From positions 1 through 33,484 of the forward strand of contig JAHYYK010000009.1 of NCBI GenBank assembly GCA_019425005.1: 33,484 bases of DNA, read 5' to 3'. Both the position numbers and the translations under genes were made by a program. Source of the stretch: Collinsella sp. (GTDB lineage Bacteria > Actinomycetota > Coriobacteriia > Coriobacteriales > Coriobacteriaceae). Positions 1 through 8,533 of this stretch are shown here, piece after piece; positions within the stretch are counted from its first letter, which is position 1; the number at the start of each line of letters is the position of its first letter. The notes beneath the pieces were generated by a model. The model ran no database searches, had not been told where the DNA came from, and saw only the letters and a program-made list of their open reading frames with translations.

Positions 1-1
1 T

Positions 2-1885
2 ATGCTCAATAATCACGAGGCCAATCTAACCGACGAGGAGGCTGCCGCCGAGGTCGCCCGTGTCGCGAAGACCTACCCCGTGGTGCGTTTGCTGTCTTTC
101 GATCAGATCAAGGGCGATCCTAACTGCCTGCTCGCCGGCGAACGGTGTCCCTGTCTGCGCCAGTCAAGTCTTGAAGCCTTGGCGGCGGGTTCCGATGAGG
201 TGTCGGAACGGCTGCTCAACGATGGCGTTGAGTACCGCGCTCGCCTGCGCTCTTTGATGGTTGAGGGCGAGCCTCACGTTCTGCTGATGGTGCGTCCGAT
301 TGATGAGCGGGAGGCCGCAGAAGAGGACCTTGTCTACACCGACGTGCTGACGAGCGTGCGCAATCGCCGATATTACGAGGAAAAGCTTCGTAGCGCCCGT
401 ATGCAGGCCGGCGTGGCCATGATCGACCTTGATGATTTTAGGGCCTTCAACGATACGTATGGCCGCCATGCCGGCGACCTTGCGCTTGGTGCCGTGGCGA
501 CGGCCATACGCAGCGGTGTTCGTTCGACTGACGAGCTTGTGCGTTTTGGCTGCGATAAGTTTGTGGCCGTCATGCCCAATATTCCCTCTGATGACTTCGC
601 CCGTCGCCTGCATCAGGTGTCCGATGCCGTTCGTGCCACGATTATTCCGGGCCATGAGTACATGAGCTTGACGGCATGTGTTGGTGGCGTTCGCATTCAT
701 GGCGAGACGGTCGATGAGGGCGTTGGCCGCGCTGTCCAGTTATTGAGCCGCGCTAAGGCAAAAGCCGGTACGGTCGTGACCGATGCCGATTCCATCGAGG
801 CCTTCCAAAGCGAAAAGCCTTTGGTGCTTATTGTCGATGACTCCGAGATGAACCGAGTCATTCTCAACGAGATGCTCAGGGACGAGTACTGCATCCTCGA
901 GGCCGATAACGGTCGTACGGCGCTCGACATGGTCGACCGCTATGGCGATGAGTTGTCGCTCGTGCTGCTGGACATTGTCATGCCGGGCATGAACGGCTTT
1001 GAGGTGCTGGGCGATCTGTCGCGTCGATCGAATATTGACAATTTGCCCGTCATCATGATCTCGAGCGAAGATTCCGACGAAGTGGTGCTGCGTGCGTATG
1101 AGCTTGGTGCCTCGGACTATGTCAACCGCCCGTTTGACTCCCGTGTCGTGCGCCGCCGCGTAAGCAACACCATCCGCCTGTATGCCAAGCAACGCCGTCT
1201 GACGAGCCTGCTGTCTCAGCAGTACAATGAGCGCGTCAAGAACAGCCGCATGCTCATCGACATCATGGCCGGCGTCATGGAGCTTCGCAACGGCGAGAGC
1301 GGCAGGCACGTTACGAACATCGAGAAGCTGACCGAGCTGCTGCTTGGCTATCTGGTCCAGCGTAGCGGCACGATCTCCCTCGACAATGAGGAACGCTCCA
1401 CGATCGCCCTGGCTTCGGCGCTGCACGATATCGGCAAGATGTCGATTGACGATGCGATCCTCAACAAGCCCGGGCGCCTCACGCCCGAGGAATTCGAGAT
1501 TATGAAGACGCATACCACGATTGGCGCCAACATGCTGCTCGAGCTGGGCAGCCATCACGCCGGCAATGCGCTTTTGGAATATGCGTACCAGATTGCGCGT
1601 TGGCACCACGAGCGCTGGGACGGCAGGGGTTATCCCGACGGTCTTAAGGGCGACGATATCCCCATCGCCGCGCAGGTGGTTTCGGTGGCTGACGTGTACG
1701 ATGCACTGACGAGCGTGCGCGTATACAAGGACGCTATCCCGCACGAGGAGGCGATCCAGATGATCCTGGACGGTAAGTGCGGCACCTTTAACCCGCTGCT
1801 GCTCGATTGCCTGCTCGAGGTGCAAGATCAAATTGCCGAGACGTTGGCACGCCCCGCCGACGTCGTCGCGTTTCCCACGATTTAG
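2..1885 (+). CDS. Degenerate GGDEF - receiver - HD-GYP signalling protein (5' end at window edge)
   Basis: Cytoplasmic signalling protein that probably hydrolyses cyclic di-GMP through its HD-GYP domain under control of a receiver domain. Counting from the ATG at base 2, residues 1-110 form an unassigned sensor-like region. Residues 115-260 resemble a GGDEF domain, but the signature reads RFGCDKF near residue 183 instead of RxGGDEF, so cyclase activity is unlikely. Residues 272-395 are a CheY-like receiver with the phospho-acceptor Asp324 in LLDIVMPG. Residues 410-610 are HD-GYP, with His475-Asp476 in LHDIGK and GYP at 543-545, so the phosphodiesterase motifs look intact. The ATG lies at the very edge of the window and no ribosome binding site is visible, so the real start may be upstream. 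The Hpt gene 24 bases downstream suggests a shared phosphorelay. Confidence 0.9.
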   Translation: MLNNHEANLTDEEAAAEVARVAKTYPVVRLLSFDQIKGDPNCLLAGERCPCLRQSSLEALAAGSDEVSERLLNDGVEYRARLRSLMVEGEPHVLLMVRPIDEREAAEEDLVYTDVLTSVRNRRYYEEKLRSARMQAGVAMIDLDDFRAFNDTYGRHAGDLALGAVATAIRSGVRSTDELVRFGCDKFVAVMPNIPSDDFARRLHQVSDAVRATIIPGHEYMSLTACVGGVRIHGETVDEGVGRAVQLLSRAKAKAGTVVTDADSIEAFQSEKPLVLIVDDSEMNRVILNEMLRDEYCILEADNGRTALDMVDRYGDELSLVLLDIVMPGMNGFEVLGDLSRRSNIDNLPVIMISSEDSDEVVLRAYELGASDYVNRPFDSRVVRRRVSNTIRLYAKQRRLTSLLSQQYNERVKNSRMLIDIMAGVMELRNGESGRHVTNIEKLTELLLGYLVQRSGTISLDNEERSTIALASALHDIGKMSIDDAILNKPGRLTPEEFEIMKTHTTIGANMLLELGSHHAGNALLEYAYQIARWHHERWDGRGYPDGLKGDDIPIAAQVVSVADVYDALTSVRVYKDAIPHEEAIQMILDGKCGTFNPLLLDCLLEVQDQIAETLARPADVVAFPTI

Positions 1886-1909
1886 TTTGACCAAAGGAGT
1901 TTTTAATCC

Positions 1910-2266
1910 ATGATTTCCATGCGTGAGGCGTATGAGAAGATTGGCGCCAATTATGATGACGCGTGCGCTCGGCTGATGGGCGAGGAGATGCTTGCCCGCT
2001 TTGCCCTCAAGTTTTTGGATGACGAGAGCATGGACAAGCTGGAGGCCGCCATGGCGGCAGGAGACGCCAAGGAAGCGTTTGTGGCAGCTCACACGCTCAA
2101 GGGCGTGAGCCAGAACCTGGGATTCGATAATCTGTACGAGCCGGCGGTCGTGGTGACCGAGGCGCTGCGCGGCGCCGATGCCGTTGACGGCGCTCGCGCG
2201 GGAATGCATGCGTTGCAGCAGCAATATGCGGCTACGATGTCGGCTCTGCGCGAGGTGGCCGAGTAA
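1910..2266 (+). CDS. Hpt domain phosphotransfer protein
   Basis: Small soluble histidine phosphotransfer protein of 118 residues, the usual size of a single Hpt four-helix bundle. The motif AAHTLKGVSQNLGF carries the expected phospho-accepting His61 followed by the conserved LKG. A clear AAAGGAG ribosome binding site (1893-1899) fixes the start. It follows the receiver/HD-GYP gene by 24 bases on the same strand, so the two are probably co-transcribed, and the Hpt protein may pass phosphate to that receiver. No histidine kinase is visible in the window, so the upstream donor is unknown. Function is assigned from family knowledge; the partnership is inferred from adjacency. Confidence 0.88.
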   Translation: MISMREAYEKIGANYDDACARLMGEEMLARFALKFLDDESMDKLEAAMAAGDAKEAFVAAHTLKGVSQNLGFDNLYEPAVVVTEALRGADAVDGARAGMHALQQQYAATMSALREVAE

Positions 2267-2290
2267 GAGCTCGCGAGCTTTGATGGCTAT

Positions 2291-2382
2291 GAGAGTGGAT
2301 AATCTCCCGTTTTAGGTCCGGTGGCGGCCTCAAAGTGGGAGATTATCCACTCTCGTTCGATACGTGTCCAAAATCCACTCTC
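2291..2382. repeat. Intergenic inverted repeat with a third partial copy
   Basis: Two perfect 18-base arms face each other (2291-2308, GAGAGTGGATAATCTCCC, and 2337-2354). A third partial copy of the outer end, ATCCACTCTC, lies at 2373-2382. The arms could form a long stem with a 28-base loop. There is no T-run after it, so it is not a standard intrinsic terminator for the Hpt gene. It looks like a member of an interspersed intergenic repeat, but only this locus is visible. Confidence 0.75.
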
Positions 2383-2442
2383 ACCCCTTCTGATTAGTGA
2401 ATGGGTTATGCGCACTGGCGGGGCTTTCCGCATGCAATCCAT

Positions 2443-2474
2443 ATCGTTGTTCGATAAACTGTTCGAATAACGAT
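2443..2474. promoter_or_regulatory. Operator-like inverted repeat upstream of the DUF2975/XRE pair
   Basis: Inverted repeat with 12-base arms and one mismatch: ATCGTTGTTCGA (2443-2454) and TCGAATAACGAT (2463-2474). It sits 21 bases before the start of the DUF2975-like gene. Read on the minus strand, 2443-2457 is TTATCGAACAACGAT, matching 13 of 15 bases of a site upstream of the ABC exporter (3486-3500). The likely binder is the small XRE-type protein encoded at 3065. No convincing -35/-10 pair was found here. Confidence 0.55.
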
Positions 2475-2495
2475 AGAGTCGATGAGGGTGAGTGT

Positions 2496-3056
2496 ATGTC
2501 CAACAGCGTTCAGCGTATGGCCAAGGCGGGCGAAAATATCAGGAAGCTTGGTTTTTGCATGGCAACCGTTTTTGCAGGGATGCTCGTCGCTTTTGCCGCG
2601 TTGGTTGTTTACGTGATCTGGTATGCGGTTGCAAACGTTGCTTCTGTCGATTCTTTCGGTGTCGTGACGCTTCTCGATGGCGGGTGCATCGTTATCCCAA
2701 GCGGACTGTGCCTGGCACTCGTCGTGGGTATTTCGCTTGTCGTTTTGTGCGGGATCAGCCGTAACATCTCTCGGGGCGTCTCGCCCTTTACCAAGACGCA
2801 TGTGCGGCTTATCCGTGTTCTCGCGCTTGCCTTTGCTGTTAACGCCACGGTTTCGCTTGTTGGTGCCTATGGATCGGTCAATCTCACCATTGGCGGACTG
2901 GAGCTTTACATCGTGCCTCATTCCTTCGTTATTGAGATTTGCCAAGGCGCTACCTTTGATGCGGGGTCGTTTATCGGCGCAGTTGTCTGTTTGTTTATCT
3001 CGGCGATCTGGAGCTATGCCTCGCTGCTCCAAGAGCAGTCTGACGAGCTTGTGTAG
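2496..3056 (+). CDS. DUF2975-like membrane protein
   Basis: Predicted integral membrane protein of 186 residues with four hydrophobic segments (roughly 18-45, 65-90, 112-135 and 155-178). A positively charged stretch, GISRNISRGVSPFT, lies between the second and third. This layout, and the small Cro/CI regulator 8 bases downstream, fit DUF2975 proteins, which often pair with such regulators. The biochemical role of the family is not known. The reading frame extends upstream to 2397, but the start at 2496 is preferred because it has a GAGGGTG ribosome binding site at 2484-2490 and gives a natural N-terminus (MSNSVQRMAKAGENI). An operator-like inverted repeat lies just upstream. Confidence 0.75.
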   Translation: MSNSVQRMAKAGENIRKLGFCMATVFAGMLVAFAALVVYVIWYAVANVASVDSFGVVTLLDGGCIVIPSGLCLALVVGISLVVLCGISRNISRGVSPFTKTHVRLIRVLALAFAVNATVSLVGAYGSVNLTIGGLELYIVPHSFVIEICQGATFDAGSFIGAVVCLFISAIWSYASLLQEQSDELV

Positions 3057-3064
3057 GAGGAAAC

Positions 3065-3394
3065 ATGAGCTATCTCATCATCGAGCTTGAGACGCAGCTG
3101 CTTAAGACCGGAAAGACCAGCGCTGATCTGATTCGGGCGACGGGGCATACTCCGGCTAATATTTCAAAGCTTAGAAACGGAAAGATAAAAGCTATTCGCC
3201 TAAAGACGCTCCTCGATATCTGTGATGAGCTTGATTGTCAACCGGGAGATATTATTCAGCGCGTGAGCGAGAAAGAGCTTGAGGAGCTTATTGTCGAGCG
3301 CGCAAAAAATGTCGTGAGACAGATGCGGGATGGCGGAGGCAACGAGGCGTCGCTTCCGCCATCAGTCTTTGCTGTCGATTTGAGTGACGAGTAG
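3065..3394 (+). CDS. Small Cro/CI-type (XRE) transcriptional regulator
   Basis: DNA-binding protein of 109 residues. Residues 10-65 form a short helix-turn-helix of the Cro/CI class (KTSADLIRATGHTPANISKLRNGK, here split by the recognition turn around residues 28-34, then IRLKTLLDICDELDCQPGDII). The ending CQPGDIIQ is typical of YozG-like regulators found beside DUF2975 genes. The start has a strong AGGAGG (3055-3060) overlapping the preceding stop, so translation is probably coupled to the membrane protein. The C-terminal 40 residues are charged and unassigned. It is the obvious candidate to bind the operator-like sites at 2443-2474 and 3486-3500, and so to control both its own unit and the ABC exporter; that link is inference. 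Confidence 0.85.
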   Translation: MSYLIIELETQLLKTGKTSADLIRATGHTPANISKLRNGKIKAIRLKTLLDICDELDCQPGDIIQRVSEKELEELIVERAKNVVRQMRDGGGNEASLPPSVFAVDLSDE

Positions 3395-3434
3395 CTTAAG
3401 GCGAACACCTAAAACGAAATATCAGTGTGAAGGG

Positions 3435-3464
3435 ACCCGTGTCTAACACGGGTTCTTTCTTTTA
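3435..3464 (+). terminator. Intrinsic terminator after the XRE gene
   Basis: Perfect 8-bp stem ACCCGTGT / ACACGGGT with a 3-base loop, followed by TCTTTCTTTTA. It separates the DUF2975/XRE unit from the ABC exporter genes. Confidence 0.85.
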
Positions 3465-3471
3465 GATTATC

Positions 3472-3500
3472 TTGACAAATATGTGTTATCGAAAAACAAT
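3472..3500 (+). promoter_or_regulatory. Promoter with overlapping operator for the ABC exporter operon
   Basis: A perfect -35 hexamer TTGACA (3472-3477) is followed at 17 bases by a weak -10 candidate AACAAT (3495-3500). The 15-base motif TTATCGAAAAACAAT (3486-3500) covers the spacer and -10. It matches 13 of 15 bases of the site upstream of the DUF2975 gene, so a bound repressor would block RNA polymerase here. Confidence 0.5.
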
Positions 3501-3538
3501 AACAACTATGGAAAACGATAAAGGATGGAAGGAACGAT

Positions 3539-4300
3539 ATGAGCTGTTTTGCTATCAAGCGGAACGGGAGGCCAATGAACGCATCGGCGATAAAGCTATC
3601 AAAAGTTTCAAAACGCTACGGGAAACGGCACGTTTTGCATGACGTTTCCTTCGAGGTGCATCAGTCTGAGCTCTGTGCCCTTGTCGGTGCAAACGGGGCG
3701 GGTAAAAGCACGCTTATTAAAATAGTGCTGGGCCTCTGTGAGCCATCGTCGGGGAGCGTGGAGCTCTTTGGAGGCAAATCAAAAAAAGAGCTTGGTCTGA
3801 TGCGGACGCGTGTCGGCTATGTGCCAGATTCCAGCGGAGCATACCAATCTCTCAGCGCGGTTGAGAATCTTCAAATCCGATGTGCGGAATGGGGGCTTGA
3901 TGAGAAACGTGAGATTCCTCGCGTTTTGAGCCTAGTCGGGCTGGACATCGATGAGAAAAAGAGCGTAGGCAGTTTTTCTCTGGGAATGAAACGGCGACTG
4001 GATATAGCTACGGCTTTATTGGGCGACACCGACGTACTATTTTTCGATGAGCCGGCAAATGGATTGGATCCGCTGGGCATCGAGAGTATATGGACCCTTA
4101 TCGGTCGATTGAATCGAGAGCAGGGTAAGACCATGCTCATCTCTAGTCATGATTTGGATGAGTTGGCATCGGTTGCAACAAGCTGCCTGTTTATTCATGA
4201 CGGCGAACTGCTAAAAAAGGAATCGATGGACGTCATAAGGGATGAGGCGTCGTCCCTAAAAGAGTATTACAGGCGCTTGATGAAGGCGGTCTCGCTATGA
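3539..4300 (+). CDS. ABC-2 type transporter ATP-binding protein
   Basis: Cytoplasmic ATPase that would power the two membrane proteins encoded after it. Walker A GANGAGKST is at residues 50-58, a variant ABC signature SLGMKRR near 147-153, and Walker B VLFFDEP at 166-172, with the H-loop His in SSHDLDEL. The SLGMK signature and short helical domain are typical of ABC-2 exporters (drug, lantibiotic or polysaccharide export and self-protection). The substrate cannot be told. The start at 3539 has GGAAGGA at 3527-3533; the ATG at 3575 (MNASAIKLSKVSKRYG) has GGGAGG three bases upstream and looks like the usual family N-terminus, so the first 12 residues are uncertain. Its last four bases overlap the next start (ATGA). 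Confidence 0.9.
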   Translation: MSCFAIKRNGRPMNASAIKLSKVSKRYGKRHVLHDVSFEVHQSELCALVGANGAGKSTLIKIVLGLCEPSSGSVELFGGKSKKELGLMRTRVGYVPDSSGAYQSLSAVENLQIRCAEWGLDEKREIPRVLSLVGLDIDEKKSVGSFSLGMKRRLDIATALLGDTDVLFFDEPANGLDPLGIESIWTLIGRLNREQGKTMLISSHDLDELASVATSCLFIHDGELLKKESMDVIRDEASSLKEYYRRLMKAVSL

Positions 4301-5121
4301 AGCGGGCGATCCATCCCATAAAGGCAGATATGATGCGTTTGCACAGGATATTTCCGGCGAAGTTTGGTCTTGCGCTTATGCTGGCGTTCGGCCTTCTCTT
4401 CGGCATCTTTCTAAAAAACGGAACAACGTTGCTCACCTTTGGCTATGGCGTTTGTGGGGAGGATATTGGTTTCCTCTGGAATGCAATCGATCCTTCTGCG
4501 CCTGATGAGTCCCTTGCGCGCAGCGCTTTTGCCGGTACATCCCTGTTCGTTCCACTCATCGTTTGTTTGGTGCTTTTACAGGAGCATGGCTATAAAGAGG
4601 GGCACCGAATTTCTTCGGCAAGAGGTCTCAACCGCTTTTATGGGGCTCTAGCCCATGCATTTTCGTCTGCTTTAATAATTGGCGCAGCGTATAGCGCGCT
4701 TTGCCTTCTTCTTTTTGCAATAGCCATAATACGTGGAGGGCATAACTACTCGCACAACATACTAACTGTATTTTTGCCTGCAATGATAGTCAACGCCGTA
4801 TTGGTGATATCGGTTGCGCTGGAGACGGTGACCATCTATCGGATAACGGGCAGCGCTGTATTGAGCGGGGCTGTGGTAATAATCGGATTTGTCATGAGCT
4901 TGACGCTCTACGGAACTTACCTTCAGACGCCCATACCGTCCTTGCGATGGATTTTCTTTCTTCCGGGGCCGTACCTTGGAGTCGGATGTGCCCTTGGGTA
5001 TAGCGATATGGGGCAGCTGACGCTTCTGGGATATGGCGTGGCAGCCAGCTGTCTATCGGTATTGATTTACGCTCTCTTGAGCTTTCGCGCTGGGGGTGTG
5101 CTCAATGGCTCGTCAGATTAA
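4297..5121 (+). CDS. ABC-2 type transporter permease
   Basis: Integral membrane protein of 274 residues with about six hydrophobic segments (near residues 25-42, 72-92, 115-145, 158-180, 190-210 and 240-265). It has no strong sequence signature. The assignment rests on topology, size and the ATGA overlap with the ATPase gene before it. Segments such as VLSGAVVIIGFVMSL and LLGYGVAASCLSVLIYALLSF are typical of membrane domains. It probably forms a heteromeric channel with the next gene product. Substrate unknown. Confidence 0.75.
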   Translation: MKRAIHPIKADMMRLHRIFPAKFGLALMLAFGLLFGIFLKNGTTLLTFGYGVCGEDIGFLWNAIDPSAPDESLARSAFAGTSLFVPLIVCLVLLQEHGYKEGHRISSARGLNRFYGALAHAFSSALIIGAAYSALCLLLFAIAIIRGGHNYSHNILTVFLPAMIVNAVLVISVALETVTIYRITGSAVLSGAVVIIGFVMSLTLYGTYLQTPIPSLRWIFFLPGPYLGVGCALGYSDMGQLTLLGYGVAASCLSVLIYALLSFRAGGVLNGSSD

Positions 5122-5923
5122 AAGACTTCTCCAGTCAGAATTGAAGCATGTGAGCAAATGGGCGTACGCCTTAATCCTGGTAATTTATGCGTACATGGTG
5201 ATATTGCAGCTTAATTCTTTCCCGATGTGGTTCTGTAGCCTCCGTGAGAACAGTTTCTTGGGTTTTTTCCCAGACCCGACGCTTCGGCTATCGGCGGAGG
5301 ATGTCCTTCTATTTGGCAATGCAGAGGTTTTTCGCGGTCTGCTGTTCAACGTAGCCCCGTTGGCCCATGCATTGTTCTTTCCGTTCATCGCGGCTTGCAT
5401 TGTGCCGCGCTTTGTCAGTTCGGGCTTTGTCGAGGAACCGTGGGGGTTGTCGGAGGCTCGGGGAGGGAAGCGTGTGTGCGCTATCGTTGCGCGAGCGGTG
5501 CTATCTTCTTTTGCCCTTTTGGGCGCGTTTGTCCTGTCGAGTGTCGTTTTGTACTGTCTTAACTGCGCAATCGTTTCGGATGCTCAGCAGTATTTCAACC
5601 TGCATGTATTTTGCTATCGACTTGTTCTTGCTGCCGCTGCCTGCCTTGCATACGTGGTTTCTTGCGTAATCGTTGTTTCCTATTTTGGGTCCGGCTTCGG
5701 TCCGATTGGCATGCTGTTGCTTGTCAACGTCGTAGCGATCTACATACAGATCGGGGCCAATTCCATGCTTCCGCTTCCAGCCTCGATGCTCATGTGGATT
5801 TGCGGCGTGACCCCGTTGGGGAATGGTCAATGCATCTCGATTTTAATTGACTGCCTCATAAACGTAGCAAGCGTTTTTATCATTTGCTTTACTGTCGACC
5901 GATTGCGGTCGAGATTTCTCTGA
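5105..5923 (+). CDS. ABC-2 type transporter permease (second subunit)
   Basis: Integral membrane protein of about 272 residues with around six hydrophobic segments, beginning MARQIKRLLQSELKHVSKWA, a cytoplasmic basic N-terminus leading into the first span. It overlaps the previous permease by 17 bases, which suggests translational coupling. A GTG at 5096 is also in frame, but the ATG at 5105 is preferred because the G-rich GGGGG at 5092-5096 is well spaced as a ribosome binding site. Together with the two genes upstream it makes a complete ABC-2 exporter. A 9-G run and a hairpin follow the gene. Confidence 0.72.
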   Translation: MARQIKRLLQSELKHVSKWAYALILVIYAYMVILQLNSFPMWFCSLRENSFLGFFPDPTLRLSAEDVLLFGNAEVFRGLLFNVAPLAHALFFPFIAACIVPRFVSSGFVEEPWGLSEARGGKRVCAIVARAVLSSFALLGAFVLSSVVLYCLNCAIVSDAQQYFNLHVFCYRLVLAAAACLAYVVSCVIVVSYFGSGFGPIGMLLLVNVVAIYIQIGANSMLPLPASMLMWICGVTPLGNGQCISILIDCLINVASVFIICFTVDRLRSRFL

Positions 5924-5963
5924 TTGTTTGTGAGGGATAATCATACCGAGCATATCAAATACA

Positions 5964-6013
5964 GGGGGGGGGCGGGCACCGTAGCTGGTGTCCGCCCCTC
6001 CTGGCTTAGGAGG
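5964..6013. terminator. Hairpins between converging genes, with a 9-G run
   Basis: A 12-bp stem with one wobble (GGGGCGGGCACC at 5969-5980 with GGTGTCCGCCCC at 5987-5998) is followed by a second small stem (CCTCCT 5997-6002 / AGGAGG 6008-6013). The T-tracts are poor on both strands. It is the only structure between the exporter operon and the minus-strand hydrolase gene, so it is the likely termination zone. The left arm starts in a run of nine G (5964-5972). Confidence 0.5.
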
Positions 6014-6036
6014 CTTTAACTTGTGTAACTTGCGAG

Positions 6037-6846
6037 CTAACGGGCCTGCTTAACCTTTGCCGCTGCCTCGACAAACGACTTCCACAGGTTAAAGTCGGTC
6101 TCGAGCGTCTTCCACGTGTACTCGGGATGCCATTGCACGCCCAAGCAGAATGGCTGGCCTTCGACCTCGATGCACTCGGGAACGCCGTCGGTTGCCTTGG
6201 CGACCAAACGCGTGCTCTTACCCAGACGATCGACGCAGCAGTGGTGTGCGGAGTTGGTTTGGATCAGCCTGTGTCCGCCAACCGCGCGGTCGAGCAGCGA
6301 GTCCGGCACGACCTCGACGGGATGCACGGGGTCGTTGAGCACGTGGGTATGGCGCCACTGCGTGCGGCCCTCGCGAGCGCCCAGGCTCGGCACGTCCATG
6401 CACAGGGTGCCGCCAGTGGCGACGTTGAGCAACTGCGTGCCACGGCAGGTGGTAAAGAGCGGCTTTTTGGCGCGGAGCACCTCGTTAACCAGCTTAAACT
6501 CAAAACGGTCGCGAATCTCGCAGCACAGTGTGGGGTCGTAGGGGCGCTCGTCGCCCCAGCGCTTGGGGTTGACGTCCGGGCCGCCGGGAATGGCGATGCC
6601 GTCGGCGATGTCGACGTAATGACGGATAACCTCAATGTCCTCGGTGATGGACATCTGCAGCGGCAGGCCGCCGGCGGCAAGAATGGCATCGACAAAGACA
6701 CTGGCGATTTCCTCGTTGGGGGAGAGCGTCTCGCTCAAAAACGGCTTTGCCTCTTCCCAGCGCGGCGCCACCAGGATGAGCGGACGGTCGGCGGGGTCGA
6801 CGTTGACGTGCGGGGTGTATGACGATGAAGTGCGAGTTCCGATCAT
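6037..6846 (-). CDS. Class I glutamine amidotransferase-like / C26 gamma-glutamyl hydrolase
   Basis: Predicted cytoplasmic hydrolase of 269 residues in the peptidase C26 (PuuD-like) group, which cleaves gamma-glutamyl bonds such as gamma-glutamyl-GABA. Visible motifs are PGGPDVNP (87-94), the nucleophile Cys134 in FTTCRGTQLLN, NSAHH near 198-202, and the catalytic His240 and Glu242 in VQWHPEY, so the triad is intact. The frame runs upstream to 7023 inside the ATPase gene, but the ATG at 6846 gives the normal family length; its ribosome binding site is weak. It is the last gene of the minus-strand amino acid importer operon, 52 bases after the ATPase gene. That placement suggests it processes an imported gamma-glutamyl compound, which is inference. 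Confidence 0.82.
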   Translation of the reverse strand: MIGTRTSSSYTPHVNVDPADRPLILVAPRWEEAKPFLSETLSPNEEIASVFVDAILAAGGLPLQMSITEDIEVIRHYVDIADGIAIPGGPDVNPKRWGDERPYDPTLCCEIRDRFEFKLVNEVLRAKKPLFTTCRGTQLLNVATGGTLCMDVPSLGAREGRTQWRHTHVLNDPVHPVEVVPDSLLDRAVGGHRLIQTNSAHHCCVDRLGKSTRLVAKATDGVPECIEVEGQPFCLGVQWHPEYTWKTLETDFNLWKSFVEAAAKVKQAR

Positions 6847-6898
6847 AGGTGTTGCTTTCGAGTTTGGATGGTCATGGCGAGCGGATATGGCAATTGGG

Positions 6899-7663
<765 letters not shown>

Positions 7664-7699
7664 GGTGCTCGGCTCCTTATGACTCGAAATGGTAAATCG

Positions 7700-8533
7700 T
7701 TAGCGAATGATGGTCGCGCCGGTCTTGTGCGAAACGTAGACAGCGGCCTTGTTGATTGCGACGTTGATGAGGATATAGATGACCGCGATCACCAGGTAGA
7801 CCGACACGAGGGCGTCGTAGTTGGTAATGAGCACGCGGGCGTTTTGCATAAGGTCGGGGTAGCTCACCACGTAGGCGACGGTGGTGTCTTTGACGACGAC
7901 CACAAGCTGCGAAATCAACGATGGAATGATAAACCGAATGGCCTGCGGCAGCACGATTATAAAGGTGATTTTAGCCTTGGAGAGACCGAGCGCCTGGGCG
8001 GCCTCGACCTGGCCGCGCGGCACGGCATTGACGCCGGCGCGGAAGATCTCGGCGAGTACGCCGGCCGCGGCGAGCGCGACGGGAAGCGTGAGCATCCAAA
8101 ACGACGGCAGCGCGATCTTGTACTGGGGCAGCACCAAAAAGAAGAAGTAGATGAACAGCAGGCTCGGCACGCCACGGAAGAAATCGGTGAGCACGCGGCA
8201 GACCAGCTGCAGCGGCTTGATGTCGCTGGTACGGCCGAGCATGAGGGCTAAGCCCAGTACCAGCGCGATGGCGCCGGCGGTGAGCGCGACCTTTACTGTG
8301 CCCTCAAAACCGGCAAGCAGGAACTTCCAGGTGGTGAGGTGCGTAAAGAAGTACCAGTAATGGACCGAAAGCTGGCCGGTCACATAAAAGCGCTGCAGTA
8401 CCAGAGCGATGAGCGCGGCCACGGCAACAAGTGAGATGGCGGTGCCGACGCGAATCTTGGCGCGCATCTTGGGGCCGGGAGCCTCGTAGAGCGCATCGCG
8501 CATGGTGAGCGCGGAGGTGGAGTGCTTGCTCAT
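7700..8533 (-). CDS. Polar amino acid ABC transporter permease
   Basis: Integral membrane subunit of 277 residues of the HisMQ/GlnP type. It has an N-terminal span (about 27-47) and a further group of about five spans. The EAA-type cytoplasmic loop is visible as GQVEAAQALGLSKAKITFIIVLPQAI (interrupted here at the conserved Gly), which contacts the ATPase. Its start overlaps the stop of the preceding permease gene by four bases (8530-8533), so the two permeases are translationally coupled and probably form a heterodimer. The first 35 residues (SALTMRDALYEAPGPKMRAK) are a hydrophilic extension. Confidence 0.92.
   Translation of the reverse strand: MSKHSTSALTMRDALYEAPGPKMRAKIRVGTAISLVAVAALIALVLQRFYVTGQLSVHYWYFFTHLTTWKFLLAGFEGTVKVALTAGAIALVLGLALMLGRTSDIKPLQLVCRVLTDFFRGVPSLLFIYFFFLVLPQYKIALPSFWMLTLPVALAAAGVLAEIFRAGVNAVPRGQVEAAQALGLSKAKITFIIVLPQAIRFIIPSLISQLVVVVKDTTVAYVVSYPDLMQNARVLITNYDALVSVYLVIAVIYILINVAINKAAVYVSHKTGATIIR

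Noticed and set aside
2397..2495. N-terminal extension of the DUF2975-like protein
   Set aside because: Covers the operator-like repeat and lacks a ribosome binding site; the ATG at 2496 is better.
5964..5972. Second nine-G run as a phase-variation tract
   Set aside because: It lies after the exporter operon in a terminator-like hairpin, not in a coding region or promoter.
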